NCBI RefSeq assembly: GCF_901709675.1
Contig: NC_051105.1
Span: 3,899,104-3,963,103, forward strand
Reading direction: 5' to 3'
Length of the DNA stretch: 64,000 nt
From: Syngnathus acus
Lineage: Eukaryota > Chordata > Actinopteri > Syngnathiformes > Syngnathidae
Both the position numbers and the translations under genes were made by a program. Every line of letters starts with the position of its first letter. Positions within the stretch are counted from its first letter, which is position 1. The notes beneath the pieces are model-generated. The model saw only the letters and a program-made list of their open reading frames with translations, ran no database searches and was not told the DNA's origin. Positions 35,250 through 47,859 of this stretch are shown in pieces.

Positions 35250-35770
35250 TCTCTAACTTTGCCCTGCCTGCAGACTGCCACAGGCTCGTCTGAGCGCAGG
35301 AAGTTATGAAACCGCCGCCACCGCCGTCGTCGTCGTCATATCATTTGCACAAGTTTGAAGCGCTCTCTCCCGCGGCTCTGTTGACCGGAGTCCATAAAAC
35401 AGCTTTATTAAAAATGACACCATTCTGCTCCGTATTTGCTCGGCGTCGGCTCATCTCGATGAGGTCACATGTCGCAGGGGGAAGTGTGGCCAACAATAGG
35501 CCGAGTTTATGACAGATAGCAGCTGTCTGGGCGCTGGCCGTGTTGTGATAACATATTGTGCGCAGCGCAGCCTGCATCTCCAAATCTGCTGCCTGATAAT
35601 CTGCCTCACTGTTCAACAGTAAACGGCCTCGGCCCACAATTCAAAGGCAAGTCAGCGCTGTTCCAATTTCCTGTGACCAAACCGTGGTCGATAGTAAATC
35701 ATGAAGGCGTACATGTACTATTGATGCAACGGCCGCTTGCTGTTGCATAAGTTGAGCTAGCGAGTGAGGA
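35250..35770. promoter_or_regulatory. candidate intronic regulatory block
   Basis: A GC-richer block with a CCGCCGCCACCGCCGTCGTC trinucleotide tract (about 35311-35334). Repeat-free sequence follows, including 'GAGTTTATGACAGATAGCAG' and 'GTTGTGATAACATATTGTG'. The frames reading Pro/Ser from the tract have no domain. Confidence 0.3.
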
Positions 35771-36659
35771 AATCACCACGTTTCTCAATGAGCACACTCT
35801 TTATTACCTGTTTAAACCTTCGAGTGTACCTGGTATTTCAACTTATCAATATTAAGTTGGATTTTTGTCTTAAACTGCCTACTTTGAATTAACATTTACT
35901 TAGAAGGGCTAGGGGTGAACTTATAGCTTTTATTCATGGCATAACAATTCTTAAAGCAATAGCGGTAAAATTGTGTGCGCTACTTGGCTGCAACCAGGAG
36001 AGGTGCTGTTGAGTCACTAACTTAGTTTTCGGTCTAAAGATCTTGATGTCAGCTATGTCCTATAGTTATTCCATAGTGAGAAAGTTTGACTTCTTATCAT
36101 TAAAAAAAGAAAGAAAGATTTACCTCTCGCAACTTGATTTCTTTTTGTCACATTTAGCACTTTATTCTTTAGTTTTCTCCTGAAGATTTTTATTTTTACA
36201 CTCACTTAACAGGAACAACTATGACATTTTTCTCGTGATGTCGTCATATGATACATTTTTCTTGAAGAAATACAGCTTGGTTCTTGCATGACAATTTTTT
36301 CTCAAACATTTTCTCAATTTTTTTCCCCAAAGAAAAATAGATTTTCTTTTATCATTACATCTCCTTGATTTTTTTTTATTTCCTCGCATTATACCTTTTC
36401 TCATCAATTCAGTTTATTCTTGTGTTTTCTTCTTATGATATGATGAATTAATTAATTCTCATGATTTTATAACTTTGTCGATGACACTGGCTTGTAAACA
36501 GTGAAGCCCAGAAATACATTATCTACACTTATTATTACTGGCTATCGATTTCAGGCTGTTTGATTAAGTGGTCAGCGGTATTCGTAGCACTCCCAAACCC
36601 CTGATGGATGTACAATACAAAGCAGGGGAAGGCTTTGAGAATTTTTTTTCATGTTTAAT
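35771..36659. other. intron 1, AT-rich with a dispersed repeat fragment
   Basis: The 35976-36070 part repeats the block seen at 10400-10470 ('GCTGCAACCAGGAGAGGTGC'). The rest is T-rich and has no supported feature. Confidence 0.45.
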
Positions 36660-37540
36660 TCTTTTTTTCCCACTGCCCCACGGGCAACTGGAAGGCATCA
36701 AGGACACCTGGGTGCGACTTTATTAAAGTATGAAATGAGAGGTCAGCGACGCCGCCGTCCCACACATGACATCCCGCTGCTGGCCTCTTTCTTCCCTCGC
36801 ACCCCCCTCCTGCCTAGAGGGGGATCTGATGGCTCCTGTATAAAAGTCTGTTTCATGAATACCCCTGAGGGAGCCCTCAACTGCTCTCTGTGCCACGATA
36901 GCAATTTAATTCCCGATTTTTATTATTTATTTTTTCAAGATTGATGCTGTGTCTACCAAGTCTTTTAATTAACACCACGCCATGTGTGTGCATATTGCCG
37001 TGTTTATCAAGAAATTCACGACCGGGGGTTTGTTTTAAGATGGCTCGTTTTTTTGTTTTTTTTTTAGTTTTGTGGCGGAAACGTGATTTTTAATTACACA
37101 TGCTCGTTACACCAAGGACATCGTAAATGTGTGTTTATTCTTCTTTATTAATGCTGCAATTTTTTAAACAGCCAAACAATGTGGCCAATAGGCTCAGGAA
37201 ACGTCGTACAAAAGCACAGCGGGCTATATTCTTTGGACTTCACTGTAAATCCACAGAGTGACAATGGCTTGGCGCAACAACTGTTTGTATTGGCTGGCTA
37301 TTGAAGCCTAATAGCTGCACAGGATCATTGTCAGCCTCTTATCGTGGCCGCCACAGCGCTTTCTGACACCTCAGCGCTGTATATCTGTGTCTGTCTCCCT
37401 GCTCTATATTTATACGTGCTTGTGTACTGCTCCATGTAGATTTCTGCGTCATCAAAGTCATTGCGGTGTAGAAATGCAGTGCAGTGAGTGATCTTGACCT
37501 CTCTGCAGCAAAAACCCTTTTATTTTCCGGGGAATGCTTT
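36660..37540. promoter_or_regulatory. candidate intronic regulatory domain
   Basis: About 0.9 kb without recognised transposons. GC-richer portions are at 36680-36900 and 37180-37420 ('AATGTGGCCAATAGGCTCAG' with a CCAAT box, 'GGCTGGCTATTGAAGCCTAA'), between AT-rich spans with TTTTTAATTACACATGC. No coding signature. Confidence 0.35.
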
Positions 37541-37620
37541 GCAGACCCACCTGCAATAGGTGAAAAGCTGCAATGTAGAGACAGAAAAATAAAATATCCC
37601 TGCCCACCTAGGTTGTATTT

Positions 37621-37755
37621 CCATCAAGCCTATTCTACCTGACATTGGGGGAAAGTCAGACCACAGCCTGCCAGTTGCAGGGCACATATAGAGATGAGCA
37701 ACCAGTCACACCCACTTCATCACTGAGCGGGAATCGATCCCAAGCTGTTTTGCAA
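37621..37755 (-). mobile_element. SINE-like element, internal part
   Basis: The reverse complement reads 'GGGATCGATTCCCGCTCAGT', then 'TCTCTATATGTGCCCTGCAA' and 'CTGGCAGGCTG', a diverged relative of the tRNA-headed repeat that carries the 'atgtgccctgcgattggctggc' block. Head and tail are eroded. Confidence 0.55.
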
Positions 37756-39519
37756 ATTTCTTCCTTTTTTTTTCAACCTTTGTCTTGTTTTGCAAAGCCA
37801 TGAGCGACGAATCTAACTGTTATGATTTTATCATATAACGGTTTTTGAAGTCGTGCATCCCTCCCTGTCGAGACTGTAAATGAATGTCCCTTGTATGAAA
37901 GCCACCCCTGGCTCAGTTAACCACACCCCCCATAAATTTTCCATAGAATGTCCACTTTAATATGCAATCTTTCTATTGCGTCATATACGCTTTAGAGACT
38001 AAATTTCCTTTTTCTGTAGTCCTATTGCACTCATTTAAAAATAGGGGTTTTCCCTAGGGGTCACATAAAGAACATATCCTATATGAGACTGTGAAAAAGT
38101 CTCACATGCCTTTTTTTTAAATTTGGAAACAATGATAGTTCAATTCTGACTGAAGCTGTCGTCACATCATATCTTGTGTCGTGTCCATCAAGAGTTCTAT
38201 CTGATAGAAAACACTTTCCTGAAGAACACAACTCCCCTACAACAGCCCTCATTAATTTTCAGCCCCAAAGTGGACTCACTTGAGGGATGGGATAGAACAG
38301 AGAACAGGGCGGACATTCCTCAAAATACTCAAGATCTAGGACGAGCACCAAACAGGCAGTGACATGTGGCTGGTGCAGTGTTACTAGGACGCTAATCTGA
38401 CGACAGAGGAAAAATAAATAAAGATTCACGGTCGGCGAACGACCGCAAGGCTTGAAAGCGATGAGCTGCTCATCTTATCCTTATCCAGAAAAGAAAAGAG
38501 AAAAAGTTGGCGGTCAGGGCATGTGAAGTGGCTCACTGGCTGGGAATGAAAATGTGTTTAGCAGCATTCTAAAAAGGAGTTGATTAGAGCTGGAGGAACC
38601 TCCCGGAACGCGGCACAGTGAGGCCAGGTAGTTAATAGGGGTCAGCGCTGGGGCTCAAGTGTAAATTGGCAGGGGTGCATCAATTAGAGGGTGGCAGAGG
38701 CTACGATAAAGAGTGGAGACAAGCATATAATCTTTAACACCGCTAGTGAGAAGCAGCAGTGGTCTGGAATGAAGCTGGAAAAGAAGTGATGGGATGATGC
38801 AAAAACTAACATGACATAACAGTTGGCTCAAAAGGGAGAGTAAGTAACAAAAGTAACAATGTCCCTACGAGTCTCGAGTAGATTTTTAGATTGAATCACA
38901 AAAATATTACACAATAATTTAACAATGATACCTCCAATTAGTCAGTCAATGATTAGTCGATAAACAGTTTTGAAGTCAATGTATAATCGTTTTTTTAATC
39001 ATCTTGAGTTCAATCTTAAAGTAATCATGATCAATATTTGTCAGACCTTTGCCCTCGGACACTTGGACATCTGTGAGCCAAGTTTCAAAGTGCTGACCCT
39101 TTGGTTCCTGGAAAGTTCATGAACATTGCTTTCTGAACATTGTAACAAAAGATACATTTCAACCTGGGCGCACCGTTACACCCAAAATAGTTCTGGGGCT
39201 AGAACAGATTCATTCTATTCCATCTATTTTAATGGGGAAAGTTGCTTCCATTCGCGGAAATTTCCACCAAACCCTTTTACACCCACACTCTGCGATGTGT
39301 TTGGTAATTTGATGCGCCAATACAAACCTAGGAAACTCAGTAGCGTGTTGTCAAAAGGGACTTTTAGTTAGTTGTATCATGAACCATGTTTGCATGGAAA
39401 GAATAGAAGCTCAGTACTTAGGGAAGGAGAAGAGCCACTTGAACATGCCGTGTGTGGAAACCAGGAATAAAGAACTCAAGTGGGCTTTTTCTCCTCTGTG
39501 AGATGTACCTGAATGCAAC
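37756..39519. other. intron 1, mostly unremarkable
   Basis: The part at about 38480-38720 is repeat-free and GC-richer ('GTTGATTAGAGCTGGAGGAA', 'GGCCAGGTAGTTAATAGGGG', 'GTGTAAATTGGCAGGGGTGC') and may be regulatory. No gene or transposon was recognised elsewhere. Confidence 0.4.
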
Positions 39520-40090
39520 GCAGTGTAGTCCCTGAATATTCATGTCCTTGTGAGCGACTTAATCTAACGCACATATATTTGATTACATGGCGCTCGCCTA
39601 CTCCACGCCGATCCCAATGATCGGAACATTGAACTTGGGAAGGCCGCCGCGCAGCTTTGCACTTGCAATCTTGCGCAGTTTAAGTGTATATTGAAAGAGA
39701 GACAATGTCACCTATTGAACATGTTCACCCTGGAGGGCAGATTGCGGCTCTAATGAACACCACACTCACTTGAGTCCTTTTATCCTGCTCTAGTGCGTTA
39801 CGGAGAAAAAAAATAGGCAGGAAAGGTAAAAGGACGCACGTCAAACATGTATTTCAATCCAAAATCTGCAGGGCAGATGAATTATGAATGCAATTATAAA
39901 GGAAAACTCAATTTGAGCACACGCTGTCCATCTGTTACGCTGAAACAAAAGCCGAACAGCCTCAAGCGAGATATTTTTTGGAGTTGCAAGAAATGCCAAA
40001 GTGGCTCATGGGAAGTGCGGCGTCTTTAAAAGCGCCTCGAGATACGGTCAAACCTCCATCTGGATTAAAGGGTTTTTAATCGAGTTCATT
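39520..40090. promoter_or_regulatory. candidate intronic regulatory block
   Basis: Repeat-free, with 'CTGAATATTCATGTCCTTGT', 'TATTTGATTACATGGCGCTC', 'GATCCCAATGATCGGAACAT' and 'GCCGCCGCGCAGCTTTGCAC'. CpG density is high for the region. No coding signature. Confidence 0.3.
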
Positions 40091-40930
40091 GTGTGATTTT
40101 CCATCACTTAAGTGCAATTGATTGCAAATTTGCCTTTTCAGGAAGTACAAAAGATATTTCCTGGGTTTATTGCTCATGGAATGGTGCTGAAGTGGACAAA
40201 AATACTCTATTATGCACCTTTATTGCATTACATTGAAATCTAGGCTTGGTTAGAGTTGTTTATTTGCACTTTCGTGTGTTGACTTATTTTTGTCCATATT
40301 ACTTGACGTGCAAGATTGTGATATATTATAAGTCTCGAATCTCCAATAATCCATGTTACCTTGTCCATAAGGATTACCATTTGAAATACCGTTAAAAAGT
40401 ATTTGGCCATCACTAGCTTTATGTTGTTTACATTTTGATATAAAAATATAAATACAGTTGAGCCTATGAAGACTGAAATGACAGTTTAGAATTTAACCAA
40501 CATTTTCTAAAAAAAAATATTTTGAAGTGGAATAGGGACATCTCTATCTTTGTTTAAATCATTTTTTTTCTTCACATTTTAACAAAACAGTAATTACTAA
40601 TATGTCATACGTGACCACTTTAGCAAGAATAAGAATATAAATTCCTTAGCTCCCCCTTTATCTAACTTTGTAATTAAAATGTGACAAATAAAAATGGCAA
40701 TTTTACATTTTCAAATTATTCCGCTAAATTTCAAGGCCGTCAATAACTTTACCCTTCCCATACCTGTCTGACCACATCATCCTCTGTCCACATCACTGCT
40801 TCACCACTCTCCACTACCATAGACCTCGCTAACACTTGACCTGTGCGACACAGACTCTATTGACCTCTCTGAATTTCACTTTAGTCTTGTTTGTTTTTTA
40901 TTTTTCATATTTTATACCACATTTCATAAA
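40091..40930. other. intron 1, AT-rich
   Basis: No supported feature. Confidence 0.45.
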
Positions 40931-41128
40931 ACATGCATGGTAGGTGAATTGAGCATTCAAAATTGTCCTTAGATGTGAATATGAGTGTGGATGTTTGTTT
41001 GTTTGTCTCTATGTGCCCTGCAATTGGCTGGCAACCAGTTCAGGGTGTCCCCCGCCTACTGCCCAGACCGCTGGGATCGGCTCCAGCACGCCCTCAACCC
41101 TCGTGAGGATAAGCAGTTCAGACAATGA
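40931..41128 (+). mobile_element. SINE-like element, 3' two thirds
   Basis: 'ACATGCATGGTAGGTGAATT', 'TGCCCTGCAATTGGCTGGCA', 'ACCAGTTCAGGGTGTCCCCC', 'GGGATCGGCTCCAGCAC' and 'GAGGATAAGCAGTTCAG' follow the standard order of the common teleost repeat. The tRNA-like head is missing, as for an ordinary 5' truncation. The open frame across it is a by-product. Confidence 0.85.
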
Positions 41129-41690
41129 CTGGATTGATATTTTATTTTGTCCCTTTTATTCTTCATTTTTGATTTATGATCTTTGCCATTATATAAAATG
41201 CTGTCTGCTTTTTCACACTATCTTAAAATGTAAGAATAATTTGTACTGCAACTGAATGTGTCATAATGAGTACAGTTCAACCAAGTACAGCTTATTTTTA
41301 ATTCCATTTTATCCTAAGAAAATTTATTTTTCAACCTGATCAAATTCGGAAGCAAAAATCTTCAATCTTAGTAGTTCCAACAAATCCAAAAGAAACTTTT
41401 ACTGATTTAATAGCGTATATTTAAACGGCATAGTATTTAGATGTAGACATTTAAGTGACATGAGCCACAAGGTTACGTGTTTAGCTTGCGTTGCCGGGTA
41501 ATGAAGTAGTGAATCATTCTGTGTGTTCTCCATTAAAAGTAATCACAAAGTCGCTGAAGCGTGAGAAATGAAATTAGTTCCTTCCGATGCAGAACACACA
41601 GCAAACGTATTAATTATACAACAATGCCACGCTAGGAGGAATCGTACTACATTTTTAAATGCTATTTCGCATCTTCCTGTGATACCCGGC
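41129..41690. other. intron 1, AT-rich
   Basis: No supported gene or repeat. Confidence 0.45.
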
Positions 41691-42440
41691 AGCTTTTTTC
41701 CGGCATTTGCCAGCACTCTCCAAGCGAATTGTTTTGGTGACCCATGGTATGTTAGAGGAAATGCTTCTTTTTCATTGGAGCTCCCTCGAGTGGAGGAGGC
41801 CGTGGCCCCTGTCATTGGCACCACTGCTCACACACACACGAGTGAAGGACCTGGCCACTGTGTGTTTTTATCCCGCCACACACTTTTTCCTGACCTTTTT
41901 GAGCGTGTGTGTGCACTTTTAAAAACCAGTAAACAGACCCCAGACACTGGCTACATTCTGCTGAAGTTAAAAAGTAATCAGGAAAGGCTCCCAATCCGGA
42001 CAGTCAAATATGCTCCACAGATCAATTAAGTGTTTACAGCCTGCACAATAGCCGAGCTGTCTCTGGGAGACCCCCGAGACAGACGTAGCCATGTTTCATT
42101 AAAAGCACCCCCCACCCCTCTATAAACACACATTAATTAAAGCGCACAGAAATGCAAGTCTCTGAGCTTGCACTATGGTAATGATGATATGACCCCAAAA
42201 GGAGAGGTGCACACCGGGGGTCAGCGTATAAAAGCGGCGAGCGTTTAACGCCGCCTTAACCGGTCCCATTCAAATTAGGGCCGAGATTTGCTTAACCGGC
42301 TAATTTGGATGTGCATGAATGTTGCTTCATTTCCTGCCCGGCCGAGAGCAATGATGAGGGTCAAGATGACAGTTTGCTCCTTGTCAGCAGTCTACGCCAC
42401 ATAGTGGAATTTAGACACGTTCGGAAATTAATGAACAAAA
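41691..42440. promoter_or_regulatory. candidate intronic regulatory domain
   Basis: A repeat-poor block with 'ACACACATTAATTAAAGCGC' (TTAATTAA), 'GGTAATGATGATATGACCCC', 'GTATAAAAGCGGCGAGCGTT' and 'CCGGCTAATTTGGATGTGC'. The TATAAAAG at about 42228-42235 resembles a TATA box but is not followed by a gene. The 153-codon frame at 41568-42029 has no domain. Confidence 0.4.
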
Positions 42441-43080
42441 TAGAGAAAATGAACACACAAAAATGACAGTCAATAAGTGCTTAATTCACCCAAGCCTTTT
42501 TTATTTTATTTTATTATTTTATTTTATTTTATTTATTACTGCATTGTTAATAGAAATATTTTAAAAAAGCAGATTGGCCAATCACAGACACACGTTCCCC
42601 TTAGGTTTGGGGAAAAAAAAGTAAAAATAACATTGAGCTCGATCTGGTGAGTCGGGATGTTGCTCCAGTTCTTCTCCAGCCAGGAACTGTCGGATGCTCA
42701 GGGCATTGAATGACACAAAGGCCACAGGATCTCTTTGTAGGCCGATCACCATTGATGACTTTTCAAGAAAGACGAAGAGAATATGTTTGTAACCGTATGG
42801 GAAAAAATTGAATGACTAAGGGGAAAACTGCTAGTTTGTAGTTTGGGTTTGAAGTACGCCTTTTGTAACACCAGTCCTGGCGGTTTTCAGCCACACCATA
42901 AATCTCAATTTTTTTTATTGTTCTGCAATTATTGTTATTCTTACATGTAAAACTGTGGCCATATTGCTCGTATATTGGTTAACAAGAAAACATCTAAAGA
43001 TCAAAAGCAATGCTTTAACCTAAATTGCATTTTGTCCATGAAAGGCCGGCAGTGTTATAGTAAAGCGGTGTCTGGTCCAT
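42441..43080. other. intron 1 with (TTTTA)n microsatellite
   Basis: A TTTTA-type repeat occupies 42497-42537. Nothing else is supported. Confidence 0.55.
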
Positions 43081-43400
43081 TCTTATTCAGTGGGGGTAGA
43101 AAGTGGCTGAGGCGGCCAGATGGTTGGAGTCTTTTGATTCTCCAGATGGCTCTTGTGTGTGCTGCTCAGTGACACGGGCTAGGCTCATTGACATGCTGCC
43201 TCCCTCGTCTTCCTCCTCCTCTTCCTCATCCTCCAACGGCGTTACGAAGATGGATACGAGCCCCTCCTCGGCCTCGAGCGGCTCCAACAGCACATCTTTC
43301 AAGCATGTGATGGGACTTTTGGCTGAGCCCGAGCACAAGAGAATGTCAGTGATGGGGATTGTGTTGATGACAGCCATTTGCTGCTGTCAAATGTGAGCAT
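43081..43400. other. unexplained island with frames open on both strands
   Basis: A TCCTCC-rich island (43199-43235) lies in a GC-richer block open on both strands for about 96 codons. The plus frame is Ser-rich; the minus frame has Glu/Asp runs, with MAVINTIPITDILLCSGSAK at its start. Complementary open frames are expected from a TCC/GGA tract, and neither protein is recognised. It could be a regulatory island or, less likely, an unannotated exon. Confidence 0.3.
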
Positions 43401-43620
43401 GTTGTCAGTGGGAGGCAGCTGTTATGATAACTTTAATCATTTGCACTTTCTGCGGGGCTTTAAATTTCAGTTTTTAGTAGCCTTCAGTTATATCGCAATA
43501 CGCCATCACATCTAAATGCCATCCTCTGTTAACTCGTGACGTTATATATCATATTGTTTCCTGATGGGGTATAGACTTAATTTTTTTCAATTAAAAAAAG
43601 TCTTACCATGCATAAACCTT
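43401..43620. other. intron 1, nothing recognised
   Basis: Short AT-rich spacer before a MITE. Confidence 0.4.
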
Positions 43621-44023
43621 TACCGTATTTTCCGCACCATAATGCGCACTTAAAAGCCTTTAATTTTGTCAAAAAACGAAGGCGCGCCTTGTAATAAGGT
43701 TTGCCTTTTGTGTGGACCGAATTCCAAAATGTGTAAAGTTTTGAGTGGCTTCCGTAATATACAGGCGTAATATGTAGACCCGTTGAAGAAGATGAGGATT
43801 ATGATTGATTTGCGTAGTAATATCAATTAACAATGTGAGTACAATACAGTACATAATTACTGCCTTGCTCTTGTGATGTTTTTTTTTTTTTTTACTGCAA
43901 GTCATGGCATGCATGCGTCCCATAATGCGGTGCGTCCTATGTGTGGATTAAATCCAGAAAAGCCCCCGGAATTGAGTCTGCGCCTTTTAACCTGAAGCGC
44001 CTTACGATGCGGGAAATACGGTA
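43621..44023 (+). mobile_element. full-length MITE of the 'TACCGTATTTTCCGCACTATAAGG' type
   Basis: The terminal inverted repeats are TACCGTATTTTCCGCACCAT at the left and TACGATGCGGGAAATACGGTA (44003-44023) at the right, bounded by TA on both sides. Internal blocks such as 'GCGCACTTAAAAGCCTTTAA' and 'AATGCGGTGCGTCCTATGTG' are shared with 8816-8892 and 8060-8440. No transposase frame. It lacks the 65-bp tandem array of the other copy. Confidence 0.85.
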
Positions 44024-47000
44024 CTATTCGTAAAACTGTTAACAATTATTGCCCCCTGACAAAGGTTTGGAATCGCCTATTGCCTTTATTTCCACATTTG
44101 GAAAAGGCTTGATTATGATCGCTGTGTTTTTTTTTCTTCTTCTTAACACTGTCTTTGAATTTTGTGTATATCCAACTTTAGAGTTATGCAAGCCAAGCAC
44201 CAAAGTTGCTGAGTATCGCTTTGAATTTACTATTCGCAATAAGTAAGTGCATCTGTGGCAGCAAAGTGTGGGCAGTATTCCGAAATGCCATTTTTCGATC
44301 TTGCTGAGGTACTATTGTTTCTCTGCTTTTTTGATGGAGCGATACCCCGATCGCCACGAGCTGTTGTAGTCCCCACTCCCACTCTTCACAGCAACACCTC
44401 CCTCCCGTTAGTTGGAGAGAAATCTCCTGACGCTGTAAAATGGGCAATGATGACATATGTGGATGCAGGCCTGTTCATATCTTTGTGGGGGCCTTTAGGG
44501 AAATAAATATCTGAGAACATTCAGTGAAATGAAGCTCACTCAATAAATCACCATGACACAATAAACACTTCTGGCACATGAGCACCACCGCCACCACCAC
44601 CCCAACTCTACCCATCCTGCTCCCCTGGTGCCCAGCCCCCTCATACACACACAAACACTGTCAGACACCACCTACATCCTCCCGCCTCTTCTCGCGCTAC
44701 CAAATGGTGCCTCCCCACAGGCCACTAAATCAAATCCCAGCACAAATACAGTGGGAATTTATTTGGAATAGGCTTTTGTTCACGTCGCCACCGGATTGTT
44801 AGGCAGTTGAGGTCATGTGATGAATTTAGTGAAGGGCGTGTCCGTGCCCGCTGTCAATCAGACGGCGGCTGCATAAAATAGACTTACTACAGGAGCATCA
44901 CAGCAAAGGTGACGCGGCAACATCCAATTATTTCGTAATATTTACACAAACGTCACTGGTCCTTTGTGAGTCCATTTATATGCAATGTCACTGGCCAGTT
45001 GTGTTTTTTCCGCTCTGAAGAAAGCAACCAAAGGTATTAGTTTCACTGCTAATAGGTAGTCTCCCAAGAGCAACATGAGTAGTGTGTGGTTCTGTTTTAA
45101 AAAAAGAAAAAAGCTCATCTGTGATGGCGACATTACAATTTCCTAGGGATGTTGTCAAAGTAATCATTTCAAAATGTAAACACTTGGAGAGATTTAAAGA
45201 AATAGTGTTGCATATTGATATTTGTTTCCTACCTTGTCACATCATTAACATGATCAGTCTCTATCTAGATTAATGTAACAAATTATTCGTCATAACATTT
45301 AATCCAAGGTAATTTGATCAAATTTGGTATTTCCGAAGTATGTATCAAACGGGTAGCCCTCTGCATTTATCAATACCCGATAAGTAGATCTCAGTTGTAA
45401 AAGAGAGGTGACCCCTGAGCTAGAAAGCAACACTGAAGTCTTTGAATTTGTGACCGAACCCAATATGTGACCCTGTTCCTGTACATGCCTTCGCATTTTA
45501 ACTGCCTGTTACCTTTATGGCTTATTGATCAATTACGTTCAGGCCCAAGGACGAGGAAATTAGTTGCAACAAAAATGGTTGCCAGTTTCGGCTCAAATTA
45601 TTGTTGGTGTGCTGTAGACCTGTGCAGGAACAGGAATCCAAGTGGGCGCCCTTTCTCGATGCATGCTCTTGTCTAAGTGGCCTGATTATTATAAATTGTC
45701 GCAATACCGATATTGTAGCTTCAAGTACTGGTCCCATACCAATATCAATCAGATACGATATCAGCAAGGAGGTTACATGCTTTTATTTACTTTTTAGTCA
45801 AATATTTTAGAAGAGACCTGTTCAAGTGATATTATACCCATTTTATCCTTCCTAGATCTATATATTTAATTATAGTTTCACAATGGCAGTTGTTTCAAAA
45901 TCAGAATAAATTGGAGTTGCAGTTTTGCTCTATCGTCTTTTAATCATGACAACAGAAGTTATTCCATAACCTTCCCTGTTGGTAGTACAAAAAGCCCAGC
46001 AACAATCAAGTAATCAATTGGTAGTGAAAATAAATAGAGTGCTTGTTAGAGTGTACGTATTCTGGTTGCTGGCCAATGTCAATGATGATGTTTGGCGGCC
46101 ACAGTCAAAATATAACGGCCTAATTGTCTTATCAGTGTTTGCTATGGCGACCCGTGTGGAAACGACCTCTTAGACAGATATATTTTTAAATGTCTGCTCG
46201 TTTGACTTTATCTCACAACAAGGTGCTGGGTTTTGATGACGGTCCTAAACGGTACGGCGTTTAGCAGAGAACAGTGTGTTTACACGTGGGGAATGTGTCC
46301 ACTGTAAGTTAATCTGAAGCAATAAGCTCAGTTTGTTTGCTTTAGCTTTTACACAGGAAGGGAGAGGGAAAAAAAAAAAAATCTCATTTCAAATCCTCGC
46401 CAGCGTCTTATCTCTATTTGTTCAGTTGTTTTTAATGCCACATAGTGAAAGAATTTCAATGTCTGCTTTGCCATGAAGTCATTTGTTATCCTTCAGCGGG
46501 CTTTCGTCTCCACCATTGTGTGACAGCCCAGTGTTGCAGTCCTCCAGATGGAGCAGGTCAAACGCGCTCACACACAAGCAAACACCCTTATTTTGAAAAG
46601 ATCTGCTTGCCGTGTGGCATATATGGAAATAATAATGTCATTCTTGGCATTTTGTCTCCAAGATACCCGCCACCTCCCTCCTACCATCGAGTCAGCTCCT
46701 TTCTCGTCGGAAATATGGCCACTAAGAGCGCCTGGCAAATGTTCAGCTTGTGTCATGTTTGCAAACAGTCCAAATGAGAACGTTTCACCAGCTCAGGCTG
46801 CACATATTGTCTGTCGCGCTGTTCATTTTTTTTTTATGGACGCCTGACAGAATGTCTTTCTTGGCAATGTGTACCTAAAAAATTTAAATAAAAAGCAATT
46901 GTCTTTATTCTGCAGATCAATTGTATTGTTTTGCTCTCCTCAAAAAAGTAAATTCATAGACTTTGGGGGAAAAAAAAAAAAAAAAAAAAAAAAACTTTTA

Positions 47001-47859
47001 TCGATGTCCTTAACGCTCTCTTTTGTTTCCTCTTTTGCATGTGCTGTTGCTGTTCCTGTTCGGCTCTTCTGATGTGCAGGTGAGTTATCTTTTTCACTTC
47101 TTAGCACTTTAAAAAACATTTTGTACATGTTTAACTCAATAGGGAGGGAAATCATAATAAAATATCCATTGTAAGTATCCCTCTTAAGGATGTTTTTTTA
47201 ATTTTACTGATACAGAAAAATTGAAAACTTTTTATGAAGCAAAATTGTGTTGACAGTATTTCAATGGATCAACTTAGTCTGCTTGACAATATATCGAATT
47301 CGATTTTTTTGTTTGATTTCTATACGTCTTTTCTCGGGCCATACCCAACCCCTGGACAAAACATTTTGTTGGTATTTGTTAAGGATTTTTTGCACAAACA
47401 AAAATGGGAGCTGGATCTCATGTTAGCATCTTGGTGAAGGTAAGAATTAGATTTGTTTCCTGTTTCCTTATTTTCACAATTTAGGAGTAATATTAACACA
47501 AATCATCTTAACATATTATTCATTCTCAATCTGCACATTTTATTTGTATCTGTCTAAAAATGTAAAAATTCTTGTTTGGCCTGCCTAAAACCTCCCTGCA
47601 ATTTAAAAAAAAAAAAAAAAATCTGTTTTGGAGTAATACTCTAATAAATATGATAGGACAAACTGATTCAGTAATTCCCAAAGATGAACAAAAATCTCAT
47701 TTCACAATGTTTTTCTCAGATTTAGTGTACAATACTTTAATTGTTTCTTGCATAAACTTGTGGCTTCCAACATTCCACACCGTGTTCCTTGAGAGCAACA
47801 AGTGCTATTGAACTATGCTAATGATGCTAAAATTGGGTTTTGGAACATCTGCAACTTAA
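44024..47859. other. intron 1, no gene supported
   Basis: Repeated inspection found only short frames without domains. Simple runs include a 26-base A run at 46970-46995. A 'ACCGATATTGTAGCTTCAAG' / 'ATACCAATATCAATCAGATA' patch (45700-45770) resembles the 'tatcggtatcgg' MITE scrap also near 22280. A GC-richer patch at 46480-46800 is possible regulatory DNA. Confidence 0.45.

Noticed and set aside
41568-42029. 153-codon plus-strand frame
   Set aside because: No family feature. It spans the edge of a candidate regulatory block and has an overlapping minus-strand frame.
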